7,248 nt of DNA from Salmonirosea sp038204185 (GCA_038204185.1 JBBRDE010000290.1:1-7248); one strand, 5' to 3'; positions 1-6,306 are shown, counted from the stretch's first letter. The notes: generated by a model not told the origin, from the letters alone. Program-made: numbers and translations.

Positions 1-185
1 CCGATGTAGGGAAGACATCTTCCTGCGCTGACCTGATAGGAAAAATTCCAACATAGTATTTTGTTAGATTAATTACTGAAACGATTAATGCATTTTGCTA
101 TAAATATAGAGTTATACCTACATAATATTTGAAAATTCCATGAAATTAATTTGATCACTCCTAAATCTATCTTAAACTATTCAAA
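1..185. other. AT-rich stretch without a recognisable gene
   Basis: No convincing reading frame was found. The first 56 bases can be read for about 18 codons before a stop, which is too short to assign to any family. A 6-bp palindrome lies at 10-23 (GGAAGA, two bases, TCTTCC). The stretch probably holds the promoter of the MOSC gene that follows, but no clear Bacteroidota -33/-7 pair (TTTG and TAnnTTTG at normal spacing) could be picked out; the nearest candidate at 124-131 has a mismatch in the TA and no well-spaced TTTG. Confidence 0.5.
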
Positions 186-673
186 ATGCTTTCAAAAAAC
201 TCTCCTCTGCACCGTTTGATGCAATATCAGGCCGGGCATGGTGGAGTGAATCGGACTGAGACATACCGCCCGGCAGCCGATGGTAGAGGTAGACGAGACC
301 TACGCCCTCATTGGTACCCGACACTATGGCAACCATTACAAACGTAAACCCGAAAGCAAGGGGGGTCACGCTGATTCAGGCGGAGCATCTGGTGGCGATT
401 GGATCTTATTTGGGCTAGGAGCCGATCGATCCGCTCCTGACTCGCCGCAACCTCGTGGTGCGCGGCATCAACCTGCTGTCCCTCAAAGACAAACGCTTTA
501 CCATCGGGGAAACTATACTGGAATTCTCGGGCGAATGCCACCCGTGCAGCCGGATGGAGAAGAATCTCGGTGAGGGTGGCTACAACGCCATGCGCCAGCA
601 CGGGGGTATCCTAGCGCGGGTCATTCAGGAAGGACGCATTCAAGTAGCGGATCGGGGGGAGGTGGTGGCGTAA
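186..673 (+). pseudogene. MOSC-domain protein (YiiM-like), decayed
   Basis: MOSC domains bind or carry sulfur or molybdenum cofactor; YiiM-like members are linked to N-hydroxylated base detoxification. The reading is split over three frames. Frame 3 from ATG 186 gives MLSKNSPLHRLMQYQAGH, frame 1 gives IGLRHTARQPMVEVDE and HYGNHYKRKPESKG, and frame 2 gives VTLIQAEHL, LLTRRNLVVRGINLLSLK, then FSGECHPCSRMEKNLG and GGYNAMRQHGGILARV up to TAA 671-673. Together these follow the family from end to end, including the conserved Cys region. Removing one G near 235-240 and one from the six-G run at 360-365 restores one frame of 161 codons, the normal family length. That frame still holds TGA at 247-249 (where relatives have Trp in VEWIGLRP) and TAG at 416-418. 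Four independent lesions make sequencing error an unlikely sole cause. The start is tentative. Confidence 0.85.
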
Positions 674-676
674 GCT

Positions 677-712
677 GGACGGGGGGAGTTGAGGGTACCC
701 TGTCCTTAATTT
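677..712 (+). terminator. Probable rho-independent terminator after the MOSC pseudogene
   Basis: GGACGGGG at 677-684 pairs with CCCTGTCC at 698-705 (8 pairs including one G-T), with a 13-base loop and a T-rich tail (TTAATTTTG). It begins four bases after the pseudogene stop, where a terminator would be expected. The 10-bp palindrome AGGGTACCCT (692-701) lies partly in the stem and could form a competing structure. Confidence 0.45.
692..701. repeat. Intergenic palindrome AGGGTACCCT, copy 1
   Basis: A perfect 10-bp palindrome, identical to one at 6335-6344. Both sit at the 3' end of a gene and both are preceded by G, so 11 bp are shared. Its core is the hexamer GGTACC, which is unusually common in this window. 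Confidence 0.6.
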
Positions 713-821
713 TGTCTTTGAGTGGTTTTTGTTTCTCCATCTAAAGTAAGCAAGCCTTCAAGTAGACAAAATCCGCGGGTCAAAAATCTCGATTTGAAAA
801 TTCCTTAAAAGTCCATCAACT

Positions 822-838
822 AAATGCATCGCGCATTT
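822..838. repeat. Short inverted repeat AAATGC/GCATTT
   Basis: AAATGC (822-827) and GCATTT (833-838) form a 6-bp stem around ATCGC, followed by TTAATAG. It could be a weak hairpin or a protein-binding site; nothing ties it to a particular gene. Confidence 0.3.
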
Positions 839-851
839 TAATAGCCTTATA

Positions 852-880
852 GTAGAGTCTGAAGCGTAGAGTCTGAAGCG
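852..880. repeat. 14-bp tandem duplication
   Basis: GTAGAGTCTGAAGC occurs at 852-865 and again directly at 866-879, followed by one more matching G. Two exact head-to-tail copies point to a recent slippage or duplication event in non-coding DNA just upstream of the candidate small transcription unit. Confidence 0.85.
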
Positions 881-923
881 GCGAAAATTCGGACGGCACG
901 AGCAAAAAAGTACGATTTGTGCT

Positions 924-931
924 TATATTTG
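924..931 (+). promoter_or_regulatory. Candidate Bacteroidota -7 element TATATTTG
   Basis: TATATTTG matches the TAnnTTTG consensus exactly. It lies six bases before an ATG at 937, so transcription would begin at or beside that ATG. No TTTG is found at the usual -33 spacing, and in AT-rich DNA an 8-mer with two free positions can arise by chance. The supporting context is the hairpins and terminator immediately downstream. Confidence 0.3.
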
Positions 932-936
932 TTTTA

Positions 937-1080
937 ATGCTAGTAAAAGCAAAAGGGAGCGAAAATCCAGGAAGTGGATCTAAGCTCCCAATCGAGAGAA
1001 AACTCGGTCTTGCTGCATCAGTGCTTACTCTTCTTGCCGCCCTAGTAAAGTTGCTCGAAGCTTTGCACCTACTGCCCTAA
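937..1080 (+). CDS. Candidate 47-aa small hydrophobic protein
   Basis: An ATG at 937 opens a 47-codon frame ending in TAA at 1078-1080. The first half is polar and glycine-rich (MLVKAKGSENPGSGSK). The second half, from about residue 23, is a Leu/Ala-rich segment (LGLAASVLTLLAALVKLL) that could be a single membrane helix or an amphipathic helix. The stop lies five bases before a strong rho-independent terminator, as in a one-gene unit. There is no Shine-Dalgarno sequence; if the TATATTTG element is real the message would be leaderless. Codons (AGA, CCA, GGA, CTA) differ from those of the operon genes. No family was recognised. It could be a small membrane protein or a type I toxin-like peptide, or a chance frame inside a non-coding RNA. 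Confidence 0.3.
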   Translation: MLVKAKGSENPGSGSKLPIERKLGLAASVLTLLAALVKLLEALHLLP

Positions 1081-1085
1081 ATCTG

Positions 1086-1122
1086 CCCCCTTTGAGCATT
1101 TCAGCGCTCAGGGGGTATTTTT
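1086..1122 (+). terminator. Rho-independent terminator of the small intergenic unit
   Basis: CCCCC (1086-1090) pairs with GGGGG (1111-1115), and TGAGC (1093-1097) pairs with GCTCA (1106-1110). Two T's are bulged, the loop is 8 bases, and TATTTTT follows. The T-run is only on the plus-strand side, so it acts on rightward transcription and shows that something is transcribed upstream of it on that strand. Confidence 0.75.
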
Positions 1123-1133
1123 ATGGCTTCAAC

Positions 1134-1181
1134 TTATACAAATATACAACCGATATAAATGAATACAAGTTTATACAAATA
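1134..1181. repeat. Direct repeats of TTATACAAATA with partial copies
   Basis: TTATACAAATA occurs exactly at 1134-1144 and 1171-1181. The core ATACAA recurs at 1144-1149 and 1163-1168, giving four cores within 43 bp on one strand. The cores are 8, 19 and 10 bp apart. Such a cluster can be a set of regulator sites, but low complexity in AT-rich DNA could also explain it. Confidence 0.5.
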
Positions 1182-1194
1182 ATGATAAATTAAT

Positions 1195-1235
1195 CGTCTA
1201 AATGCTTTAATAATTCCGTACGCATCGCTTAGACG
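1195..1235. repeat. Inverted repeat CGTCTAA/TTAGACG
   Basis: CGTCTAA (1195-1201) and TTAGACG (1229-1235) are perfect 7-bp arms 27 bases apart. The stem can continue inward with ATGC (1202-1205) against GCAT (1222-1225), leaving three bases unpaired on one side. No T-run follows. The role is unknown. Confidence 0.4.
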
Positions 1236-1287
1236 TAAATTACCCTACCTTGCTCATTTTTAATTGATCTAGTTTTCCACTACTCAT

Positions 1288-1302
1288 AGCCGTGGCACGG
1301 CT
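1288..1302. repeat. Palindrome AGCCGTGGCACGGCT
   Basis: Two 7-bp arms are centred on a single G at 1295. As RNA it could form a 5-bp stem with a TGGCA loop, but the near-perfect dyad looks more like a site for a dimeric DNA-binding protein. It sits 10 bp before the large hairpin at 1313-1350. Confidence 0.45.
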
Positions 1303-1312
1303 GGCTGGTCAT

Positions 1313-1350
1313 AAAACAGGGAGGCTCCGTTCGCGGAGCCTCCCTGTTTT
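1313..1350. terminator. Bidirectional terminator of the minus-strand operon
   Basis: Arms 1313-1329 and 1334-1350 are perfectly complementary over 17 bp around a TTCG loop. The stem has a GC-rich centre and A/T ends, so each strand ends in a T-run: TTTTT at 1347-1351 on plus, TTTT on minus. It begins 22 bp beyond the stop codon of the 1244-aa lipoprotein gene and should end the operon message. It would also block any rightward transcription from the intergenic area. Confidence 0.9.
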
Positions 1351-1372
1351 TGTAGTAAGGTACTTGAACTAC

Positions 1373-4300
1373 TTATTTGGCAGTTTTCGCCACATCTTCC
1401 TTCACGACCTTCATCACGCCATTCATCAAACGCCAGTGACCGGGGAAGGTACACACGTAGGGATAATCGCCCAGCGTGGCGGGTGCAATGAATTTCAGAC
1501 GGTAGGTCTGATCGGGGTTAATCAGCGGCGTGGCCGCAATGATTTGCGGAATTTCGGGTACGTAGTTCTTCTCCGCGCCGTCCTTAGCCGTGATCATTTT
1601 ATCGGCGGCAGCTCCGATGATTTCCATCGTTTTGGGCTTACCGATGACGACATTGTGCTGCATGGCGTCGGGGTTTTCAAAGATAATCTCCACCGGCTTT
1701 CCGGCGGTTACCGTGAATTGCGTCAGGTCGTACTTCAACGCTTCGCGAATCGCCTTGATGCGAATCACCTGGACGTTGGGATCAGCGGCTTCCATATCCT
1801 TCATTCCAAACGATTCCATGAAGGCGGTCATACGGCCCGATAGGTCAGCTGGAATTCCGTCTTTCAAACTGGCCAGCAGTTCCCGTGCTTCGGGGGTAGC
1901 CGTTTCTTTTCTTTTCACATTCCAGCCGTTCAGAATACCCTTCGTAACCGCGAATTTACCGTCCGAATCCAGCCCCTGGGCAGTTTTGAACAAATCCATC
2001 ACCGCGCGGGCATCGGCGTAAGAAGCATAGCTACGGGCAGCACGTTCGAGGGCGAAATCTGACAACAACTGGGGACGACGAACTTCAAATGTTTTGCTGA
2101 ACACGTTGTTTCGCTCGTTAGCTTCTTCTACAGCATTGTCCTGGTCAATAGTCGCCGACACGGTTACTTTTCCGGCTTGTTCGGCGGTAAAGCCGAACGC
2201 GGCATTCCAGGGGCCGTTGTTACCTTCAAACAAATCAACTTTTTCACCCGGTGCGAGGCCTTTATTCAATTTCCGGCTTACATAATTCAATTCCAGCCCA
2301 CTGCCGCGCACGGCTACCGTCACCATGGGTACCTTTTCTTTGGGAATGGCCACGGTACTCTGATTGACAATCTGCAGCGTAATGCGGCCGTATTCCCGCA
2401 CGAACGGACTAGACGGGCTTAGCGTAATGTTGGTGATCGCCAGGTCGGGTTTGCCTTCGGCCAGTTTGGTTTCGGTCATCGCGTGTTTTGCATGATCCAT
2501 GTCCGCATGGTCCATCGGGGCCGTGGTGGAGGCCTTGGCGCGCTGTCCAGCCGAAGCCAGGCGTTTGGCGAGGTACTTCTGTCGGATAGCGCCATCGTGC
2601 GCATTCATGGCTACTGCAAACGCATCGGGCAGCCAGCGATCGTCGGCCTCCTTGTACTCATCGATCCTGGCCAGCAACGCATTTTCTATGGCAGGGCTAA
2701 GCGGTGTTTCGGTGAAAGCCAGCAGCGAATTCAGTACAACAAGGGGTTCTTTGTCGTGCAAAGCATCTACACTGAGCAGCGCCTGCGCTGTGGTGGCATT
2801 TTTGGGCAGTACCTGAACGGCGTTCTTGCGTACCGCTGCACTCGGGTGGCGCAGGGCGGCAGTAGATGCTTCCAATACCGCCGCATCGTTCATAGCCCCC
2901 AGACCGTGAAGCGTCCATAACGCGTGAATGGCGGCAGGATTCAGACCGATTTCATCCACTGAATTATCTTTTACCAAAGCGATTAGCTGCGGTACCACGT
3001 CTTTATTCCCGCGCTCTACCAGCAACCGCTGGGCGTGCATCCGCCACAGCATATTGGTATTTTTCAGGGTAGCCACCAGTTGGGTAGGGTTATTTTTATC
3101 CAGCGAAATAGGCGTGTAAGCCGGAGCTTCTTTCCACCCAATCCGGTACAAACGGCCATGTGAGAAATCGCGAAGATCAGTATCATAGGCATTTCCTCCG
3201 CCGTTATCGAACCCACGGGGGGTGGGGTTATGCTGAATGATGTAGCTATACCAGTCAGCGACCCACACCGCCCCGTCGGGACCTACCTGAGCAAAAACGG
3301 GCGACACCCATTCGTCGGCTCCGGCCAACAGATTGAAGTCGGCGGCATCCTGGTAGTCGGTGCCGGTTTTTACCATGTTATTTTGGTGTAACACGTGGCC
3401 CGTAGGCTCCGACACGAAAGCTACGCTATTCCAGTAATGCTTCGGATAAGCGCGTGCGGTGTAAAAATTATGGCCCGCCGCCGCCGTAAAGCCACCAAAC
3501 ACATCGACCTGACGTACCTTGGGCGTAATGGGTTTCATGTCCTTGTGCGTATCGGTGCCGCGTCCGCCGTTGTCCACTTTGCTTTCTCCAAAATACCGGC
3601 TGGGAATGGCCATGTACCAGCCATGGGAATTGTTGGCCGTAGAGCCGAACAGATCGCCCGCTTCGTTGAAGCCCAGGCCCCAGGTGTTGTTGGAGGTACG
3701 CGTCATCATTTCCATATCGGAGCCATCGGGCCGGAAGCGGAAGAGGGCCTGTCCGAAGTTGAGGCTATCCTTATCCCCAAATTTTCCCTTGAAACCTGAG
3801 TATCCTACGGCACCGTATACCCAGTTGTCGAAGCCGTAATGCAAGTTAGAAGGTCCGGCGTGGGTGTCGAAGGTACCGAAGCCGGAGAAGAGCGTTTTCT
3901 TGACATCGGCTTTATCATCGCCATCGGTATCCTGTAAAAAGAGCATGTGCGGAGCCTGCGAAACAATCAGTCCGCCGTTGGCGAAGACCATACCCGTAGG
4001 AATGCTAAGTCCTTCGGCGAAGCGGGTGAACTTATCGGCTTTGCCATCTTTGTTAGTGTCTTCACAAATCAGGATATAGTCGCTTCCCCCGGTGTTTTTG
4101 CGCTCGTTGGGGTAGTCTTTCGTGATCAATACAAACATCCTTCCTTTTTCATCCCACGCCAGGGCGATGGGGTGCATCACGTCCGGTTCGTGCGCAAAAA
4201 CATCCAGCGTAAAATCGACGGGTACCTGAATATGCTTCACCGATTCCTCGGGCGACAGCGGCAGTTGCTGCATCTGCTGGCCGGGGCGCTGCTCGTAGTT

Positions 4301-5107
4301 AGGCAATTTGGCAACGCGGTATTCAAACGGCTTGGGGTTAAGCGCCTCGTGCGCCTTGCGGGCTTCGTCGCTTACCGCCCAGAGGATTCCTTTCTCGATC
4401 AGGTTCTGAAACTCGGGTTTATTCCAGGTTCTCTCATCGTGCCCGTAGGCCGTGTAGAATACTTTACCTTTACCGTGAGTACGCACCCAGGTGTAGGGTT
4501 CTTTGGTCACGCCGGGCTTGTCCTTGGCCTGGTCGGGCTGGATGGTTCGCTCTGTCAGGATAATATTATCGGGTTGCAGTTTTTGGTGCAGGTAGGTTTC
4601 ATCCCAGGTTTTGAATGGTTCCACACCCGCCAACGCCGGATGATCCGACTTAGTCCACACGGGCTGGATGGTATCCATCGTGTGCCGCCAGAACTGGCCG
4701 CCGATGAGCTTGACCACCTCGGGATTGTTTCTAAAACAGTAGGAAGCGCAGTGAATGGGTAAAAAGCCTTTCCCTCCGGCTACAAAATCCAGCAGAGCAT
4801 TCGCCTGCGCCGGAGCAATAGAGTCCCAGTTGGCGTACAGCAGCAGGGCATCGTACTTGCCCAGCGTCAGCGGATTGAGATCGGCCAGCTTATCCGTATA
4901 GGTAAAGTTGATGCCCTTGCTACCCATGGCTTCCATAAGGGTGGGCACAAAATCAACGGGCCGGTGGTGTCCCTTGTCACCCAGGAAAAGTACTTCGAGC
5001 CGGCGCGGCCTGGTACTTTCCTGCTTGTCGGTTTGGGTCACACCCGACGTGCGCGCGCAGGCCCAAAACAGGGTCAAGGCCAATAGCAAGAGGACAATGC
5101 GTTTCAT
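1373..5107 (-). CDS. ThuA/PVC-type propeller/HEAT/CARDB/azurin-like multidomain lipoprotein
   Basis: A 1244-aa exported protein, probably anchored in an envelope membrane. Residues 1-16 are a lipoprotein signal peptide (MKRIVLLLLALTLFWA) with lipid-acceptor Cys17; no acidic surface-export residues follow it. Residues ~37-245 are a ThuA fold (FLGDKGHHRP, HCASYCF, KVFYTAYGHD). Residues ~300-660 are a PVC-type membrane-bound dehydrogenase-like propeller with Asp-rich loops at 350-358 and 393-401 and the motif GPDGAVWVADWY. Residues ~675-850 are HEAT-like helices; 865-877 is a Met/His/Asp linker; ~886-1008 is CARDB, ending in EEANERNN. After a helical stretch (~1012-1110), ~1111-1236 is a cupredoxin with the azurin signature CTFPGHWRLM; copper ligands His1151, Cys1219, His1224 and Met1228 are all present. 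There is no CxxCH haem site. The ATG is preceded by an A-rich leader (AAACAAAAACAAAT). It is the last gene of the cluster, 77 bp after the oxidoreductase. A role in periplasmic sugar oxidation or electron transfer is inferred. Confidence 0.9.
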   Translation of the reverse strand: MKRIVLLLLALTLFWACARTSGVTQTDKQESTRPRRLEVLFLGDKGHHRPVDFVPTLMEAMGSKGINFTYTDKLADLNPLTLGKYDALLLYANWDSIAPAQANALLDFVAGGKGFLPIHCASYCFRNNPEVVKLIGGQFWRHTMDTIQPVWTKSDHPALAGVEPFKTWDETYLHQKLQPDNIILTERTIQPDQAKDKPGVTKEPYTWVRTHGKGKVFYTAYGHDERTWNKPEFQNLIEKGILWAVSDEARKAHEALNPKPFEYRVAKLPNYEQRPGQQMQQLPLSPEESVKHIQVPVDFTLDVFAHEPDVMHPIALAWDEKGRMFVLITKDYPNERKNTGGSDYILICEDTNKDGKADKFTRFAEGLSIPTGMVFANGGLIVSQAPHMLFLQDTDGDDKADVKKTLFSGFGTFDTHAGPSNLHYGFDNWVYGAVGYSGFKGKFGDKDSLNFGQALFRFRPDGSDMEMMTRTSNNTWGLGFNEAGDLFGSTANNSHGWYMAIPSRYFGESKVDNGGRGTDTHKDMKPITPKVRQVDVFGGFTAAAGHNFYTARAYPKHYWNSVAFVSEPTGHVLHQNNMVKTGTDYQDAADFNLLAGADEWVSPVFAQVGPDGAVWVADWYSYIIQHNPTPRGFDNGGGNAYDTDLRDFSHGRLYRIGWKEAPAYTPISLDKNNPTQLVATLKNTNMLWRMHAQRLLVERGNKDVVPQLIALVKDNSVDEIGLNPAAIHALWTLHGLGAMNDAAVLEASTAALRHPSAAVRKNAVQVLPKNATTAQALLSVDALHDKEPLVVLNSLLAFTETPLSPAIENALLARIDEYKEADDRWLPDAFAVAMNAHDGAIRQKYLAKRLASAGQRAKASTTAPMDHADMDHAKHAMTETKLAEGKPDLAITNITLSPSSPFVREYGRITLQIVNQSTVAIPKEKVPMVTVAVRGSGLELNYVSRKLNKGLAPGEKVDLFEGNNGPWNAAFGFTAEQAGKVTVSATIDQDNAVEEANERNNVFSKTFEVRRPQLLSDFALERAARSYASYADARAVMDLFKTAQGLDSDGKFAVTKGILNGWNVKRKETATPEARELLASLKDGIPADLSGRMTAFMESFGMKDMEAADPNVQVIRIKAIREALKYDLTQFTVTAGKPVEIIFENPDAMQHNVVIGKPKTMEIIGAAADKMITAKDGAEKNYVPEIPQIIAATPLINPDQTYRLKFIAPATLGDYPYVCTFPGHWRLMNGVMKVVKEDVAKTAK

Positions 5108-5184
5108 ATTTGTTTTTGTTTAAAAGTGTTTGTTTGCCATTCAACTTCCCGAAAACTTCGAGCTTTCAAGAAATTATTTTTTCA

Positions 5185-6306
5185 CTATACGCCCTTAAAA
5201 TCCGGCACCTCGATAATCTTCCCGCCCTGCATCGCCGACTCGTGCGCCAGAATTCCCACGCTGGTCCAGTTGGCCGACTGTGCCGCATTCGGGAACGGAT
5301 CGCGGTCTTCGATCAGAGCTGAGATGAACTCATGCGCCAGGTGCGGATGCGAGCCACCGTGGCCGCCCCCTTGTACAAACGACAGGTGGGCCTTCTCACC
5401 GGCGTCGTACACGCCCCGGCCAGTAAACGACTGAATCTCCTCGGGCAGCAGGTGCGCGTAGTCGGGCGTGGGTACCCGCTCCGCCATTTCGTGTTCGGGC
5501 TTTTTGGCCGTATGGATCACGGCATCTTCGCCTTCGATCAACGGCCACTCAAATGATTTCTTACTACCATACACCTCAAAACTCTCCCGGTACTGCCGGG
5601 CGGTATCGAACAGCGAACGGTACACATAGGCCGACAAATCGCTGTCCTTGAATTTGATGTGTGCCGACTCGACGGCAAAGGGCGAATTGTGAATTTTCGC
5701 CAGATCCTCGCTGATGGTACCCGAACCGAAGCAGGAGACGTACTCAGCTTCCAAACGCAACAACCCTGCGACAGGCCCCACGCAGTGCGTGGCGTAATGC
5801 ATGGGTGGTAGGCCGGGCCAGTAGTCGGGCCACCCTTCCATATCCTGCTGGTGACTGGCTTTCAGGAATTGTACTTTCCCTAACTCACCTTTTTCGTATA
5901 ACTCTTTGACAAAAAGGAATTCGCGGGCGTAGACTACCGTTTCCATCATCATATATTTCAGGCCCGTCTCCTTACAGACTTTCACAATTTCCATACAATC
6001 CTCCACGGAGGTAGCCATGGGTACCGTGCATGCCACGTGCTTGCCCGCCCGCAGAGCTTTCAGCGTCTGCTCGGCGTGATTGGGAATGGGCGAATTGATG
6101 TGTACAGCGTCTACCTTGGGATCGGCCAGCAGATCGTCGTAGCCGGTGTAGCGTACGTCTATGCCGTACTCGTCGCCGACGGCATTGAGCTTGGATTCGG
6201 TACGCTGGCAAATGGCGTACATGTTGGCCTGTGGATGCCGCTGGTAGATGGGAATAAATTCGGCCCCAAAACCCAGGCCGACAATGGCGATGTTAATTTG
6301 TTTCAT
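5185..6306 (-). CDS. Gfo/Idh/MocA-family NAD(P)-dependent oxidoreductase
   Basis: A 373-aa cytoplasmic sugar or cyclitol dehydrogenase-like protein of normal family length. The N-terminal Rossmann fold shows IAIVGLGFGAEF (Gly10, Gly12, Gly14 of the dinucleotide loop), followed by VDAVHINSPIPNHAEQTLKA and AGKHVACTVPMATS. Most relatives have EKP in that last motif; here residues 94-96 are TVP, so the usual catalytic Lys is Val95. The C-terminal domain has HYATHCVGPV (His170, His174) and a His-rich GGGHGGSHPHLAHEF (His316, 320, 322, 325), probably part of the substrate site. The ATG at 6306 is preferred because it opens directly on the Rossmann strand; an in-frame TTG at 6315 would add only three residues. 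It starts 36 bp after the isomerase stop, suggesting co-transcription. The substrate is not identifiable; a keto-sugar or inositol-type polyol is plausible. It could also be a catalytically altered subfamily. Confidence 0.93.
   Translation of the reverse strand: MKQINIAIVGLGFGAEFIPIYQRHPQANMYAICQRTESKLNAVGDEYGIDVRYTGYDDLLADPKVDAVHINSPIPNHAEQTLKALRAGKHVACTVPMATSVEDCMEIVKVCKETGLKYMMMETVVYAREFLFVKELYEKGELGKVQFLKASHQQDMEGWPDYWPGLPPMHYATHCVGPVAGLLRLEAEYVSCFGSGTISEDLAKIHNSPFAVESAHIKFKDSDLSAYVYRSLFDTARQYRESFEVYGSKKSFEWPLIEGEDAVIHTAKKPEHEMAERVPTPDYAHLLPEEIQSFTGRGVYDAGEKAHLSFVQGGGHGGSHPHLAHEFISALIEDRDPFPNAAQSANWTSVGILAHESAMQGGKIIEVPDFKGV

Larger units (their letters stand above)
937..1122 (+). ncRNA. 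Candidate structured small RNA or structured mRNA, about 185 nt
   Basis: The segment starts just after a TATATTTG element and ends in a terminator. It contains a two-tier hairpin at 955-989: GGGAGC (955-960) pairs with GCTCCC (984-989), a symmetric internal loop follows (GAAA opposite CTAA), then ATCCA (965-969) pairs with TGGAT (975-979) around GGAAG. A second small hairpin is CGAG (993-996) with CTCG (1003-1006) around AGAAAA. No known RNA family was recognised; the length would suit 6S RNA, but the long rod with a central bubble was not evident. The same bases can encode the 47-aa peptide, so this may be a structured mRNA rather than a non-coding RNA. Confidence 0.35.

Noticed and set aside
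280..573. 97-codon plus-strand frame starting MVEVDETYALIG
   Set aside because: Only its first ~28 codons match the MOSC family; after the G run at 360-365 it reads the wrong frame. It is part of the pseudogene, not a separate gene.
308..601. 97-codon minus-strand frame opposite the MOSC remnant
   Set aside because: It mirrors the pseudogene on the other strand and shows no recognisable protein features.
455..673. 72-codon plus-strand frame as an independent small gene
   Set aside because: It is the C-terminal part of the MOSC domain starting at an internal GTG, and the match to the family continues upstream past the TAG at 416.
955..989. Two-tier hairpin as SRP RNA helix 8 or a known riboswitch
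   Set aside because: The GGAAG loop recalls SRP, but the conserved asymmetric loop sequence is missing and no known aptamer core was recognised.
1195..1235. Inverted repeat as an insertion-sequence end
   Set aside because: The arms are only 7 bp and 27 bp apart; there is no transposase remnant and no target-site duplication.
1292..4762. Long plus-strand open frames (183, 145, 134, 271 codons) opposite the lipoprotein gene
   Set aside because: They lie wholly or almost wholly antisense to a gene with clear domains throughout and have arginine/glycine-rich content typical of shadow frames.
5108..5184. Separate promoter or terminator between the oxidoreductase and the lipoprotein gene
   Set aside because: No stable hairpin with a T-run and no TAnnTTTG element was found on the minus strand; only an A-rich leader is visible.
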